Shown here: positions 41,197-50,714 of the stretch, in pieces | Position numbering within the stretch: the stretch's first letter is position 1 | Layout: the number at the start of each line of letters is the position of its first letter | From: Oscillospiraceae bacterium | GTDB taxonomy: Bacteria; Bacillota; Clostridia; UMGS1810 | DNA: 64,000 bases | Direction: 5' to 3' | NCBI GenBank assembly: GCA_015068825.1 | Contig: SVJU01000001.1 | Coordinates: 124,001 to 188,000, forward strand | Program-made: the position numbers and the translations under genes | The notes under the pieces: generated by a model | What the model was told of the DNA's origin: nothing | Databases searched by the model: none | What the model saw: the letters and a program-made list of their open reading frames with translations, nothing else

Positions 41197-41228
41197 TTCT
41201 AAATTTAAGAAAAGGGGGTTGATAATCT

Positions 41229-42782
41229 TTGATTAGTGTAACTATTTTTATAATTACCTGCGTCGTAGCAGTAGCATTGTGTATTGCCGCTTTCTTTGGC
41301 GGTGTTGCATATAGAAAGAAAATAGCCGAAGCTAAATTGGGCGATGCTGAAAAATGTGCTCAGGAAATTGTTGAATCAGCGAAAAAAGAAGCTGAAACAA
41401 AGAAAAAAGAAGCTCTTTTATCAGCAAAAGAAGAAATCCATAAAAGCAGAGCCGAATTTGACAAGGAAATTAAAGATCGAAGATTTGAAATTACAAGACA
41501 AGAAAGGCGACTTGAACAAAAAGAAGCTAATCTGGATAAAAAGACAGATGCTTTGGACAAAAAAGATGAAAAATTAAATCAAAAAATCAAAGAGCTTGAT
41601 GTTTTAACAGAAGAAACCAAAGAAGTAAAACAAAAACAGCTTGAAATTTTAGAAAAATTATCAGGCTTATCGGTTGAAGAAGCAAAAGAATATTTGCTTA
41701 AAAACATTGAAGATGAAGTTAAGCATGAAGCTGCAATAATGATTAAAAGCATTATTGATGAAGCAAAAGAAGAAGCTGATAAAAAGGCTAAAAACATTAT
41801 CAGCACTGCAATTCAGAAATGTGCAGCTGACCATGTTGCCGAAGCAACAGTTACAGTTGTTGCTCTTCCCAATGATGAAATGAAGGGAAGAATTATCGGT
41901 CGTGAAGGAAGAAATATAAGAACACTTGAAACGATGACAGGAATTGACCTTATTATTGATGATACTCCTGAAGCAGTTGTTCTTTCAGGATTTGACCCAA
42001 TAAGAAGAGAAATAGCAAGAGTTGCTCTTGAAAAGCTCATTGTTGACGGCAGAATTCATCCTGCACGCATTGAAGAAATGGTTGAAAAAGCAAGAAAAGA
42101 AGTTGAAGCCATTATTAAACAGGAAGGTGAGCAGGCTACATTTGATACTGCTGTTCACGGATTACATCCTGAAGTAATAAGACTTTTGGGTAAATTAAAA
42201 TACCGTACAAGTTACGGTCAGAATGTTTTAAAACATTCTATTGAGGTTGCAAATTTGGCTGGTGTTATGGCAGGAGAGCTTGGTGCCGATGTTAAAATGG
42301 CAAAAAGAGCAGGACTTCTTCATGATATTGGTAAAGCTATGGACCACGAAATTGAAGGTTCACACATTGAAATCGGTGTTGATATTGCTAAAAAGTATAA
42401 AGAAAACCCCGATGTTATCAATGCAATTGCATCACATCATGGTGATACAGAGCCTACAAGTATTGTTGCTTGTATAGTTCAGGCTTGTGACGCTATTTCA
42501 GCAGCTCGTCCGGGTGCAAGAAGAGAAAACCTTGAAACATATATCAAACGACTTGAAGCACTTGAAGAAATTGCAAATTCTTTTGATGGTGTTGAAAAAT
42601 CGTTTGCTATTCAGGCAGGTAGAGAAATCAGAATTATGGTTAAACCTGAAAATGTTAAAGAAAATGAAGTTGCTCTTGTTGCTCGTGATATTGTTAAGAG
42701 AATTGAATCTGAACTTGAATATCCAGGTCAGATAAAAGTTAATGTAATAAGAGAAACACGCGCTGTTGATTACGCAAAATAA
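41229..42782 (+). CDS. rny: Ribonuclease Y
   Basis: The 517-residue protein has an N-terminal membrane anchor (residues about 1-24), a long charged coiled coil (about 30-200), a KH domain ([20 protein letters not shown], about 215-235) and an HD phosphohydrolase domain ([13 protein letters not shown], about 360). RNase Y initiates mRNA decay at the membrane. The TTG start at 41229 has AGGGGG nine bases upstream and no better in-frame ATG before the anchor. It is single-gene, with its own terminator and a structured leader. Confidence 0.97.
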   Translation: MISVTIFIITCVVAVALCIAAFFGGVAYRKKIAEAKLGDAEKCAQEIVESAKKEAETKKKEALLSAKEEIHKSRAEFDKEIKDRRFEITRQERRLEQKEANLDKKTDALDKKDEKLNQKIKELDVLTEETKEVKQKQLEILEKLSGLSVEEAKEYLLKNIEDEVKHEAAIMIKSIIDEAKEEADKKAKNIISTAIQKCAADHVAEATVTVVALPNDEMKGRIIGREGRNIRTLETMTGIDLIIDDTPEAVVLSGFDPIRREIARVALEKLIVDGRIHPARIEEMVEKARKEVEAIIKQEGEQATFDTAVHGLHPEVIRLLGKLKYRTSYGQNVLKHSIEVANLAGVMAGELGADVKMAKRAGLLHDIGKAMDHEIEGSHIEIGVDIAKKYKENPDVINAIASHHGDTEPTSIVACIVQACDAISAARPGARRENLETYIKRLEALEEIANSFDGVEKSFAIQAGREIRIMVKPENVKENEVALVARDIVKRIESELEYPGQIKVNVIRETRAVDYAK

Positions 42783-42787
42783 AAATT

Positions 42788-42817
42788 AAAGCCTTCTGCT
42801 TTTGCAGAAGGCTTTTT
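42788..42817. terminator. Terminator between rny and accA
   Basis: AAAGCCTTCTGC pairs with GCAGAAGGCTTT, with a TTTT loop and a T tail. It serves convergent rny and the fab/acc operon. Confidence 0.92.
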
Positions 42818-42832
42818 AGTTGATGTTTTATT

Positions 42833-43621
42833 TTATGCACCGATTTTTCTGAATTTTTCGTATCGTTTATCTAAAAGCTCATGAGTAGAAAGCTTTTGTT
42901 TTTCATTTATTTCATCAACAATATACATTTTCAAATCGTCACATATTTCGTTATTGGTTTTGTCTTTTTCGTCAATTATTTTTTCAACAATTCCAAATTT
43001 TTTAAGGTCGTATGAGGTTAGCTTTAAAGCCTCGGCAGCTTCATTTGCTTTCTGTGAGTCTTTCCACAAAATGCTTGCACAGCCTTCGGGGGATATAACC
43101 GAATAAACAGAATTTTCAAGCATAATAAGTGTATCGCATACACCAAGTGCCAACGCACCGCCCGAGCCGCCTTCGCTTATTATAACCGAAATAATCGGAA
43201 CTTTTATTCCCATCATTTCAAAAAGGTTTTCGGCAATTGCTTCGCCCTGACCTCTTTCTTCTGCGTCAATACCGCAGTAAGCACCGGAGCAACCTATAAA
43301 ACAAACAATAGGACGGTTGAATTTTTCGGCTTCTTTCATAAGACGAAGGGCTTTTCTGTATCCTTCAGGAGTAGGACATCCAAAGTGTCTTTTCATTCTT
43401 TCGTCAAGAGTTGAGCCTCTCTCCATTGCGAGTACTGTGACACTTTTTCCGTTTAAATATCCAATGCCGCCAATTATTGCCTCATCATCACCAAAGCGTC
43501 TGTCACCGTGAAATTCAACAAAACTGTCAATCATATTTTCTATATAGAATTTTCCTAAAGGTCTTTTTGTATCACGAGCTGCCACAACTCTGTCGTATGC
43601 TGTTTTTGTATTAGAATTCAT
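42833..43621 (-). CDS. accA: Acetyl-CoA carboxylase carboxyltransferase subunit alpha
   Basis: The 262-residue protein has the AccA core: DSFVEFHGDRRFGDDEAIIGG, FGCPTPEGYRKALRLMK, GAYCGIDAEERGQGEAIAEN and ISEGGSGGALALGV (oxyanion-hole loops of the crotonase-like carboxyltransferase). It transfers CO2 from carboxybiotin to acetyl-CoA to give malonyl-CoA, together with AccD. Length matches the compact Bacillota form. Last gene of the operon; accD is 17 bp upstream. Confidence 0.97.
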   Translation of the reverse strand: MNSNTKTAYDRVVAARDTKRPLGKFYIENMIDSFVEFHGDRRFGDDEAIIGGIGYLNGKSVTVLAMERGSTLDERMKRHFGCPTPEGYRKALRLMKEAEKFNRPIVCFIGCSGAYCGIDAEERGQGEAIAENLFEMMGIKVPIISVIISEGGSGGALALGVCDTLIMLENSVYSVISPEGCASILWKDSQKANEAAEALKLTSYDLKKFGIVEKIIDEKDKTNNEICDDLKMYIVDEINEKQKLSTHELLDKRYEKFRKIGA

Positions 43622-43638
43622 AAATAAAACTCCCTTCT

Positions 43639-44457
43639 TTAAGCCTTATTATTGTGGATTTTTAAGATTTTTGAAAGAGTATATTTAAGCCTTGGTCTTT
43701 CTTCAATCATATCCACAAATCCGTGTTCAAGCAAAAATTCTGCTCTCTGGAACCCTTCAGGAAGTTTCTGACCGGTTGTTTGTTCAATAACTCTTGCGCC
43801 TGCAAAACCAACAAGTGCTTTTGGTTCGGCAATTATTATATCACCGTGCATTGCAAAGCTTGCGGTGATACCGCCTGTTGTAGGATCGGTTAAAACTGTT
43901 ATGTATAAAAGTCCGTGCTCGCTGTGGCGTTTTACACTACCCGATACCTTTGCCATTTGCATAAGTGATAAAATTCCCTCCTGCATTCTGGCACCGCCAG
44001 ATGTAGTAAACCCTACAACAGGAAGATTTTCTTTTGTTGCTCTTTCAAAAATACGGGTGATTTTTTCGCCTACAACAGTACCCATACTGCCCATCATAAA
44101 GTTTGAGTCCATTATAAAAATTGCGCATTTTTCGCTATCAATTTTTGCTGTGCCGCAAACAACAGCTTCGTTAAGGCCACTTGCCTCTTCTGATTTTTTT
44201 AGTTTTTCATCGTAATTTGGAAAATCTATGATGTTTTTGCTTTTTAATCCTTTGTCAAATTCTTTGAATGTGCCTTTGTCGCATATCATTTCAATTCTGT
44301 CTTTTGCACCAACTCTTAAATAAGAATTACAATCAGGGCAAATCATAAAATTTTCTTTTAAAGCTTTATAATCCTTTTCAGCATTACATTTTTTGCACAT
44401 TACTTTTAAAGGTTTGTTATCGCTTTTTTTAAAATTAAGCATTCTATTCACACTCAC
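43639..44457 (-). CDS. accD: Acetyl-CoA carboxylase carboxyltransferase subunit beta
   Basis: The 272-residue protein has an N-terminal zinc ribbon (CKKCNAEK ... [11 protein letters not shown], residues about 21-43) and the carboxyltransferase core ([37 protein letters not shown]). Partner of AccA. accB and accC, which in the streptococcal-type operon lie near fabZ, are not present between fabF and accD here, so biotin carboxylase and BCCP must come from elsewhere. Confidence 0.97.
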   Translation of the reverse strand: MSVNRMLNFKKSDNKPLKVMCKKCNAEKDYKALKENFMICPDCNSYLRVGAKDRIEMICDKGTFKEFDKGLKSKNIIDFPNYDEKLKKSEEASGLNEAVVCGTAKIDSEKCAIFIMDSNFMMGSMGTVVGEKITRIFERATKENLPVVGFTTSGGARMQEGILSLMQMAKVSGSVKRHSEHGLLYITVLTDPTTGGITASFAMHGDIIIAEPKALVGFAGARVIEQTTGQKLPEGFQRAEFLLEHGFVDMIEERPRLKYTLSKILKIHNNKA

Positions 44458-44463
44458 CTTTCT

Positions 44464-44880
44464 TTATTTTGAAGTAACTGCAAAAGAAAATTCTGCACTT
44501 ACACAAAGTTTTCCGTTTACATATCCTTTTCCTTTTGCAAAATAAAATGGTTCTCTTATTTTAGTGATTTCACATTCTGTTTCAAATAAATCTCCCGGCA
44601 CAACAGGAGTTCTGAATTTTACTTTGTCAAGTCCTGTAAAGAAGGGGAGAGTATTATCCTTTATTACACCATCAAGGCATACGCAAACAGACTGTGCCAA
44701 AATTTCGCAAAGTATTACACCCGGCACAACAGGGTGGTTAGGAAAATGACCTTTTAAAAAGAATTCGTCACCTGTAATTTTCTTTTTTCCGTGTGCTTTA
44801 CCATCTATTAATTCTACCTCATCTAAAAGAAGCATATTATCCCTGTGGGGAAGAATTTTTTTGATTTCTTCTTTATTCAT
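44464..44880 (-). CDS. fabZ: 3-hydroxyacyl-ACP dehydratase FabZ
   Basis: This 138-residue hot-dog-fold enzyme has the catalytic His in FLKGHFPNHPVVPGV (about residue 49) and the Glu in ILCEILAQ (about 63). It dehydrates 3-hydroxyacyl-ACP in each elongation cycle. It sits six bases upstream of accD and 13 after fabF. With FabK as the only reductase seen, no second FabZ/FabN isomerase or FabM was found, so the route to unsaturated fatty acids is not visible here. Confidence 0.96.
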   Translation of the reverse strand: MNKEEIKKILPHRDNMLLLDEVELIDGKAHGKKKITGDEFFLKGHFPNHPVVPGVILCEILAQSVCVCLDGVIKDNTLPFFTGLDKVKFRTPVVPGDLFETECEITKIREPFYFAKGKGYVNGKLCVSAEFSFAVTSK

Positions 44881-44893
44881 AATTCAATCCTCA

Positions 44894-46126
44894 TTATTTA
44901 ATTTTTGCAAAACCTACGCAGGCATTATGACCGCCAAAACCAAGTGATACCGACATAGCAAAGTCAATATCTTTTTTATCGGCAACATTTGGTGTGTAGT
45001 TTAAGTCACATTCTTCGTCTTTTTCTTTGTATCCGATTGTAGGCGGAATAATGCTTTCGTTAAGAGCCTTTATTGCGGCAATAGCTTCAATAGCACCTGC
45101 AGCTCCAAGAAGATGACCTGTCATTGATTTTGTTGAACTTATGCTTAAATCATAAGCTTTATCGCCAAATACATTTTTAAGAGCTTTTGTTTCTGTTTTG
45201 TCGTTTAATGGTGTACTTGTTCCGTGAGCATTTACATATATCTTTTTAGCGTCAAAATTATTTCCTGCTTCGTTTAAACAGTCAGAAATTGCTCTTGCAG
45301 AAGCTTCGGCCGATGAATCAGGAGCTGTAACATGAAATGCATCACATGTGCTGCCATAGCCTTTAACTTCGGCATAAATCTTTGCGCCTCTTTTTATAGC
45401 GTGCTCGTATTCTTCAACAATAAGTGCGCCTGCACCTTCACCCATAACAAAACCGCATCTTCTTTTGTCAAAGGGGATAGAAGCATTATCTTTGTCTTCG
45501 CTTTCACAAAGTGCCATACAGTTTATAAATCCAGCCATAGCAAGAGGATTTATAGCCGCATCAACACCGCCTGCAATTATTGCATCGGCATATCCTGCTT
45601 TAATTGCTCTGTATGCTTCGCCAATTGCAGTTGTACCTGTTGCACAGGCTGTTGATACTGCAATACATGGACCCTTTGCGTTAAATTTAATTGCAATGTT
45701 TCCCGCACCCATATTAAGTATCATTTTTGGAATAAAGTGCGGTGAAACCCTTAAAGCACCTTTATTTATAAGATTATTGTGTTCTGTAACAAATGTGTCA
45801 AAACCGCCAACGCCCGAACCGTAATATACACCAAATCTTTCAGGTGCAATATTACCTTCAATACCGCTGTCTGAAACTGCCTGATGAGAAGATGCAATTG
45901 CAAACTGAACAAATCTGTCAGATCTTCTTACATCAGCTTTTTCCATATATAAAGATGCGTCAAAATCTTTAACCTGTGCTGCAAGCTTTGCCTTAAGGTC
46001 AGTTGTGTCAAAGCTTTCTATAAGATTAATTCCGCTTTTTCCGTTTTTTAAACTTTCCCAAAAGCTTTCTACATCATTTCCAACAGGAGTTACACATCCA
46101 AGTCCTGTTATAACAACTCTTTTCAT
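44894..46126 (-). CDS. fabF: 3-oxoacyl-ACP synthase II (FabF)
   Basis: The 410-residue condensing enzyme has the nucleophile Cys in VSTACATGTTAIG (about residue 163), the two catalytic His in VNAHGTSTPLND (about 300) and TGHLLGAAGAIE (about 336), with the Lys in SSTKSMTG. It extends acyl-ACP with malonyl-ACP. Complete length. Located between fabG and fabZ, 21 and 13 bp away. Confidence 0.98.
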   Translation of the reverse strand: MKRVVITGLGCVTPVGNDVESFWESLKNGKSGINLIESFDTTDLKAKLAAQVKDFDASLYMEKADVRRSDRFVQFAIASSHQAVSDSGIEGNIAPERFGVYYGSGVGGFDTFVTEHNNLINKGALRVSPHFIPKMILNMGAGNIAIKFNAKGPCIAVSTACATGTTAIGEAYRAIKAGYADAIIAGGVDAAINPLAMAGFINCMALCESEDKDNASIPFDKRRCGFVMGEGAGALIVEEYEHAIKRGAKIYAEVKGYGSTCDAFHVTAPDSSAEASARAISDCLNEAGNNFDAKKIYVNAHGTSTPLNDKTETKALKNVFGDKAYDLSISSTKSMTGHLLGAAGAIEAIAAIKALNESIIPPTIGYKEKDEECDLNYTPNVADKKDIDFAMSVSLGFGGHNACVGFAKIK

Positions 46127-46147
46127 AAATAAAAACCTCCTTTGGTT

Positions 46148-46885
46148 TTATATTGCAAGTCCGCCGTCAACTCTTATTACTTCGCCTGTTATGTAATCAG
46201 AGTACTCGCTTGCCAAAAATGCAGCAAGGTTTGCAACATCTTCGGTTTTGCCAAGTCTTTTAAGCGGTATAGATTTTAAAAATTCTTCATCAGAGTTTAA
46301 ATCTTTTGTCATATCGGTCATAATAAATCCCGGTGCAATTGCATTACAGCTTATGTTTTTGGCACCAAATTCCCTTGCAACAACTTTTGTTAAGGCAATA
46401 ATACCTGCTTTTGATGATGCATAGTTTGCCTGTCCAGCAAGACCTTTTAGGGCCGATATAGATGATATGTTTATAATTTTACCGTATTTTCTTTTTATAA
46501 AGTTTCTTGATAAGGCCTTTATCATATTAAATGCGCCTTTAAGGTTTGTATCAATAACCTTGTCAAATTCGTCTTCTTCCATTGTGGCAATAAGATTATC
46601 ACGTGTTATGCCTGCGTTGTTTACTAAAATATCAATGCCGTCAAAATCAGAGGTGATTTTGGCTGCAGTTTCTTTAGCACATTGTGTGCTCGAAACATCA
46701 CACTGATAAACCTCACATTTTACGTTGTATGTTTCTTCAATATATTTTTTAGCTTCAAGTGCTGCATCTGATATTACAATATCAAGTATTGCAACATTAG
46801 CACCGCATGAAGCATACTTTTCTGCTATTTTTCTGCCAATTCCACGGCTTGCACCTGTTATAACTGCATTTTTTCCTTTAAGCAT
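46148..46885 (-). CDS. fabG: 3-oxoacyl-ACP reductase FabG
   Basis: This 245-residue short-chain dehydrogenase has the cofactor loop TGASRGIGRKIA (about residue 10), NNAGITRDN (about 86) and the catalytic Ser-Tyr-Lys: SISALKG, then YASSKAG (Tyr about 151, Lys about 155). It uses NADPH to reduce 3-oxoacyl-ACP. Its start overlaps the end of fabD by 8 bp, showing translational coupling. Confidence 0.96.
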   Translation of the reverse strand: MLKGKNAVITGASRGIGRKIAEKYASCGANVAILDIVISDAALEAKKYIEETYNVKCEVYQCDVSSTQCAKETAAKITSDFDGIDILVNNAGITRDNLIATMEEDEFDKVIDTNLKGAFNMIKALSRNFIKRKYGKIINISSISALKGLAGQANYASSKAGIIALTKVVAREFGAKNISCNAIAPGFIMTDMTKDLNSDEEFLKSIPLKRLGKTEDVANLAAFLASEYSDYITGEVIRVDGGLAI

Positions 46886-47798
46886 TGTTTCTTATCGCCT
46901 CCACAGTTTCGTTTAGTGTATCGGTATCCTGAACAGAATATACTCTCACATCTTTTGAAATCTTTTTAATAAGAGAGCAAAGAGTTTTTCCTGCACCAAC
47001 TTCAATAAAATCGGTGTATCCGTCATTTATCATATTTTCAATGGTTTCCTGCCATTTAACAGGACTTTTCATTTGATTTTCAAGATAAGAAATTACATCT
47101 TCGCCGTATTTTTCGGCAGTAAGGTTGGCATAAACATCAATTTCAGGTTTTTTAATGTCAAAGTTTTTAAGCTCATTGCCAAAATCTTGCGCTGCATCGC
47201 TCATAAAAGGCGAATGAAATGCTGCACTTACTGCAAGAGGAAGAATTCTGCCTCCAAGTTCTTTTATTTTTTCTTCAAATGCTGCAAAGCTTGATTTTAG
47301 TCCTGACACAACAGTTTGACCGGGGCAGTTAAAGTTTACTGCATATAGCTTTTCAAATTCTTTTGCGGTTTTATCAACTACATCTTTATCAAGCTTTAAA
47401 ACAGCATACATTGCAGTATCAAATTTTTGGGCAGCATCGTTCATAAGAAGGCCTCTTTTTGATACAATTTTAAAACCGTCAGTATATGAATAAGCTTTTG
47501 CATAGGCGAGTGCTGCAATTTCACCAAGAGAAAATCCTGCAACACCATCGGCAAAAATACCATTCTGGTTTAGTGCCATTGAAGATGCAATCTCGGTAAG
47601 GTAAAGACAAGGCTGAGTATTTTTTGTTTGTTTAAGTTCTTCGTCACTGCCTTCAAAAGACTGCTTTTGTGTGCCTGGACGAATACCTTCTGCTTCATCA
47701 TAGAGCTTTTTAATATCGCCGCCTAATTCGTAAAGCGATTTTCCCATTCCACTAAATTGTGCACCCTGACCGGAAAATACAAATGCTATTTTACCCAT
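46878..47798 (-). CDS. fabD: Malonyl-CoA:ACP transacylase FabD
   Basis: The 306-residue enzyme opens IAFVFSGQGAQFSGMGK. It has the nucleophile Ser in VAGFSLGEIAALAYA (about residue 90; Phe in place of the usual His before Ser) and the catalytic His in AAFHSPFM (about 193). It moves malonyl from CoA to ACP. It overlaps fabK upstream by 13 bp and fabG downstream by 8 bp. Confidence 0.96.
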   Translation of the reverse strand: MGKIAFVFSGQGAQFSGMGKSLYELGGDIKKLYDEAEGIRPGTQKQSFEGSDEELKQTKNTQPCLYLTEIASSMALNQNGIFADGVAGFSLGEIAALAYAKAYSYTDGFKIVSKRGLLMNDAAQKFDTAMYAVLKLDKDVVDKTAKEFEKLYAVNFNCPGQTVVSGLKSSFAAFEEKIKELGGRILPLAVSAAFHSPFMSDAAQDFGNELKNFDIKKPEIDVYANLTAEKYGEDVISYLENQMKSPVKWQETIENMINDGYTDFIEVGAGKTLCSLIKKISKDVRVYSVQDTDTLNETVEAIRNNA

Positions 47799-48730
47799 TT
47801 TGTAGCTCCCTTCAAAATTTCTTCTGCTTCTTTAAACATTTCTTCAATAATTTCACTTGCGGCTTGTTCTTTGTTTACAAGACCTGCAATCTGCCCTGCA
47901 AGGAAACATCCTTTTTTCTCATCACCATCAACAACAGCGGCTCTTAAAGTTCCAACAGCCATATTTTCAAGCTCATCGTTTGAAATAGAAGTGTATTCAG
48001 CTTTTGCGTATGCTCTTGAAAATGGAGATTTAAGACTTCTTACAGGATGACCAAGTCTTTTTCCTGTAACAATAGTTGAAGTATCGTTTGCCTTTAAAAC
48101 TTTGTCTTTATACACTCTGCTTATATTACATTCTAAACTTGTTAAAAATCTTGTTCCAATCTGAACGCCTGATGCACCAAGCATAAACGATGCTGCAACA
48201 CCTCTGCCGTCGGCAATACCGCCTGCAGCAATAACGGGGATATCTACTGCATCCACAACCTGCGGAACAAGAGAAAGTGTGGTAATATCACCAACATGAC
48301 CGCCTGATTCTCCGCCTTCTGCAATAACCATATCTGCACCAGAGCGTGCAACAAGCTTTGCAAGTGCGGCTGATGGGATAACAGGAATAACCTTAATTCC
48401 TGCTTCTTTCCACATAGGAATATATTTTTCAGGATTTCCTGCTCCCGTTGTTACAACGCTGACTTTCTTTTTTGCCACAAGACTGGCAATCTTATCAACA
48501 TTGTTACCCATAAGCATAATGTTTACGCCAAAGGGTTTATCAGTAAGAGAAAATGCCTTGTCGATTTCTTTTTCAATTTGCGAAATATCTCCGCTCGCAG
48601 CTGAGATTATACCAAGACCGCCGCCGTTAGATACGGCAGCGGCAAGGGTAGAATCTGATATGTGAGCCATACCGCCCTGAAATAGAGGGTATTTTATGCC
48701 GAGAATTTCGCATATAGGTGTGTAAATCAT
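47786..48730 (-). CDS. fabK: Enoyl-ACP reductase II FabK (FMN-dependent)
   Basis: This 314-residue nitronate-monooxygenase-like TIM barrel has FQGGMAHISDSTLAAAVSNG at the N-terminus, GAGNPEKYI, EGGESGGHVGD (about 137), and the FMN phosphate loop VIAAGGIADGRGVAA (about 170). FabK carries out the last reduction of the elongation cycle with NAD(P)H and FMN, replacing FabI in many Bacillota, and confers natural triclosan tolerance. Position between acpP and fabD matches the streptococcal/clostridial operon. Confidence 0.95.
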   Translation of the reverse strand: MIYTPICEILGIKYPLFQGGMAHISDSTLAAAVSNGGGLGIISAASGDISQIEKEIDKAFSLTDKPFGVNIMLMGNNVDKIASLVAKKKVSVVTTGAGNPEKYIPMWKEAGIKVIPVIPSAALAKLVARSGADMVIAEGGESGGHVGDITTLSLVPQVVDAVDIPVIAAGGIADGRGVAASFMLGASGVQIGTRFLTSLECNISRVYKDKVLKANDTSTIVTGKRLGHPVRSLKSPFSRAYAKAEYTSISNDELENMAVGTLRAAVVDGDEKKGCFLAGQIAGLVNKEQAASEIIEEMFKEAEEILKGATKWVK

Positions 48731-48762
48731 TTTTACACTTCCTTTCGCAAAAAACTCAATTA

Positions 48763-48984
48763 TTATTCTGCTTTTGCATCAATATATGCAACAAGCTCTT
48801 TTACAGATTTGCCAACTTCGTTAGGTTTAATTTCGATGCCGAATTCGTCTTCCATTTCCATCATAATTTCAACAGTGTCAAGTGAGTCTACACCTAAATC
48901 TTCAAATGTTGTAGCCTCTGTGATTTCACTTGCATCCATTTCAAGATGGTCTGCCAATAAATTAATTACTCTTTCTAATGTCAT
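48763..48984 (-). CDS. acpP: Acyl carrier protein
   Basis: This 73-residue acidic four-helix protein has the phosphopantetheine-attachment Ser in FEDLGVDSLDTVE (about residue 36). ATG at 48984 is preferred because GGAGG lies 8-9 bases upstream; the frame can be read from an ATG at 48999, but that ATG overlaps the RBS. It carries growing acyl chains between all Fab enzymes of the operon. Confidence 0.97.
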   Translation of the reverse strand: MTLERVINLLADHLEMDASEITEATTFEDLGVDSLDTVEIMMEMEDEFGIEIKPNEVGKSVKELVAYIDAKAE

Positions 48985-49028
48985 TTTAAATTCCTCCATA
49001 AATTTTATTTTTTATAGTTTTTTAATTA

Positions 49029-49982
49029 CTACCATTTTATAACACAGGCAGCACTTGATAAGCCGCCGCCAAAGGCACACAAAACAATGTTGTCGCCTCT
49101 TTTTAAGTTGCCTGTTTCATAAAGCTCAGACACCGCCATAGGAACACTCGCTGATGATGTGTTACCATATTTATCTATGTTTACAAAAAATTTATCCATA
49201 GGCACTTTTAATCTTTTTGATGCATACTCAATTATTCGTATGTTTGCCTGATGGGGTACAATGTAGTCGATTTCTTCAAGAGTTAATCCTGCTTTTTCTA
49301 CCACAAGCTTAATATCGTTTACAATTTTATTTACAGCAAATTTGAATGTTTCCTGACCATCCATAAAAATGTAAGGGTGCTTTACTTCGCCTTTGTAAAA
49401 TGGCGATGTGCCAGAAAAAGAAGGTATTTCTATAACCTCGTTTCCACCTTGAGTAGAAAGATGTGAGGCTAAATAGCCTTCGCCTTTGCTCACTACAAAT
49501 GCACCTGCACCGTCACCAAAAATAACACATGTAGCCCGGTCAGACCAGTCCACAATTTTGCTAAGTCTTTCGGCTCCTATAACAAGGACATTTCTTAAAT
49601 TGCCACGCATTATATAGCTTACAGCAGTATCTAACGCAAATAAAAATCCGCTGCATGCAGAGTTTATGTCAAACGCAGGGCAATTAGCACCAATAGCGCT
49701 TTGAACAAGACCTGCAACAGTAGGGCATAGTGTTTCGTGCGAAATTGTTGCTGCTATAATTAAATCTATTTCATCCGCTTTAATATCTGCACTTTCAAGA
49801 GCTTTTTTTGCAGCGTTTATTGCAAGATCACCTGCAGTTTCATTTTCAGATACTCTTCTTTCTTTAACACCAACTCTTTGAGTAATCCATTCGTCATTGG
49901 TTTCAACTATTTTGGATAAATCGTCATTGGTTATTACTTTTTCGGGTACATAAAAACCAGTTCCTAAAACTTTTATGCTCAT
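49029..49982 (-). CDS. fabH: 3-oxoacyl-ACP synthase III (FabH)
   Basis: The 317-residue protein has the Cys-His-Asn triad: Cys in FDINSACSGFLFAL (about residue 111), His in IVPHQANIRI (about 243) and Asn in YGNTSSASV (about 273). It starts chains by condensing acetyl- or branched acyl-CoA with malonyl-ACP. First gene of the fab operon; GGAGGG lies about six bases before ATG, and an AGCACA/TGTGCT palindrome lies 19 bp upstream. Confidence 0.97.
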   Translation of the reverse strand: MSIKVLGTGFYVPEKVITNDDLSKIVETNDEWITQRVGVKERRVSENETAGDLAINAAKKALESADIKADEIDLIIAATISHETLCPTVAGLVQSAIGANCPAFDINSACSGFLFALDTAVSYIMRGNLRNVLVIGAERLSKIVDWSDRATCVIFGDGAGAFVVSKGEGYLASHLSTQGGNEVIEIPSFSGTSPFYKGEVKHPYIFMDGQETFKFAVNKIVNDIKLVVEKAGLTLEEIDYIVPHQANIRIIEYASKRLKVPMDKFFVNIDKYGNTSSASVPMAVSELYETGNLKRGDNIVLCAFGGGLSSAACVIKW

Positions 49983-50000
49983 CTTTTTCCCTCCTTTTTC

Positions 50001-50015
50001 AGCACAGTGTGTGCT
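50001..50015. promoter_or_regulatory. Palindromic operator upstream of fabH
   Basis: AGCACA-GTG-TGTGCT (50001-50015) has the same half-sites and 3-base spacer as the palindrome in front of the TetR gene. It lies between the terminator hairpin and the fabH RBS. Confidence 0.7.
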
Positions 50016-50026
50016 CTTTTTTAAAA

Positions 50027-50053
50027 AACAGAGATTTTTCTCTGTTTTTCTAC
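50027..50053 (-). terminator. Hairpin between TetR gene and fabH
   Basis: AAAACAGAGA and TCTCTGTTTT pair with a T-rich loop; on the minus strand the stem is followed by TTTT. It would separate the TetR gene from the fab operon or attenuate readthrough. The fabH promoter itself is not obvious in 50016-50118. Confidence 0.7.
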
Positions 50054-50118
50054 TTATTTTTTATGCCTTCCAAAAAGCAGCTAAAGCCAAATTGAAAATA
50101 TTTTATTGCATCTTCTTT

Positions 50119-50628
50119 TTATATCTTTCTTGATATTGCATCGGCATTGTAGCCTCTGCAAAAACACCATATTGAATAGCACAAAACATCGTGGTCAACC
50201 TTTTTGATAAGATTTTTTTCTTCGGCATATTCAAGATATTTTTTCATTGAATTTGTCCACCACAAACGGTTGCTCTCAGTAAGTGAGTCGTGCTCAAACA
50301 TATACTGACTAAACTGCATTTTTATGTCGTAGGTGTTTATAAGCACCTTTGTTGCAACATCCAAAGCAAATCCAAAAAAATCGTCTTCAATGCTAAATTC
50401 TGAGTTTATGCTTTCTTGCATTTTAACAACCGCATTTTTATAAACAATCTGCAAAACCTCGTCTATGTTGTGAAAACGGTTGTAAAATACTCTGTTAGTG
50501 CAGTTAAGCTCTTTTAAAATTTTTCTTACTGTAACAGTGTGTGCACCATCTTTAGTTGCCAAATCCTGAGTGATTTTTATTATAAGATCTGATGTTTCGT
50601 CATATATTAGCTCTTTTTTATTATCAGC
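50119..50628 (-). CDS. TetR-family regulator of the fab operon (FabT-like role)
   Basis: This 169-residue protein has an N-terminal HTH (TVTVRKILKELNCTNRVFYNRF, residues about 32-53) and an all-helical ligand domain. GTG at 50628 is chosen because GGGAGGG lies six bases upstream; the longer frame from 50646 starts within that region. Palindromes TTAGCACA-CTA-TGTGCTAA in front of it and AGCACA-GTG-TGTGCT in front of fabH point to autoregulation and control of fatty-acid synthesis. It is not a MarR-type FabT or a FapR by sequence, so the role is by position and operator. Confidence 0.85.
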   Translation of the reverse strand, partial: ADNKKELIYDETSDLIIKITQDLATKDGAHTVTVRKILKELNCTNRVFYNRFHNIDEVLQIVYKNAVVKMQESINSEFSIEDDFFGFALDVATKVLINTYDIKMQFSQYMFEHDSLTESNRLWWTNSMKKYLEYAEEKNLIKKVDHDVLCYSIWCFCRGYNADAISRKI

Positions 50629-50650
50629 CACAAAAATCCCTCCCAAAACT

Positions 50651-50669
50651 TTAGCACACTATGTGCTAA
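50651..50669. promoter_or_regulatory. Palindromic operator upstream of the TetR gene
   Basis: TTAGCACACTATGTGCTAA is a perfect palindrome with 8-bp arms and a 3-base centre, 23 bp upstream of the GTG start. Confidence 0.75.
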
Positions 50670-50714
50670 GAAAATTTTACCACATATAATATATAAATGT
50701 CAATATATTTTTAA

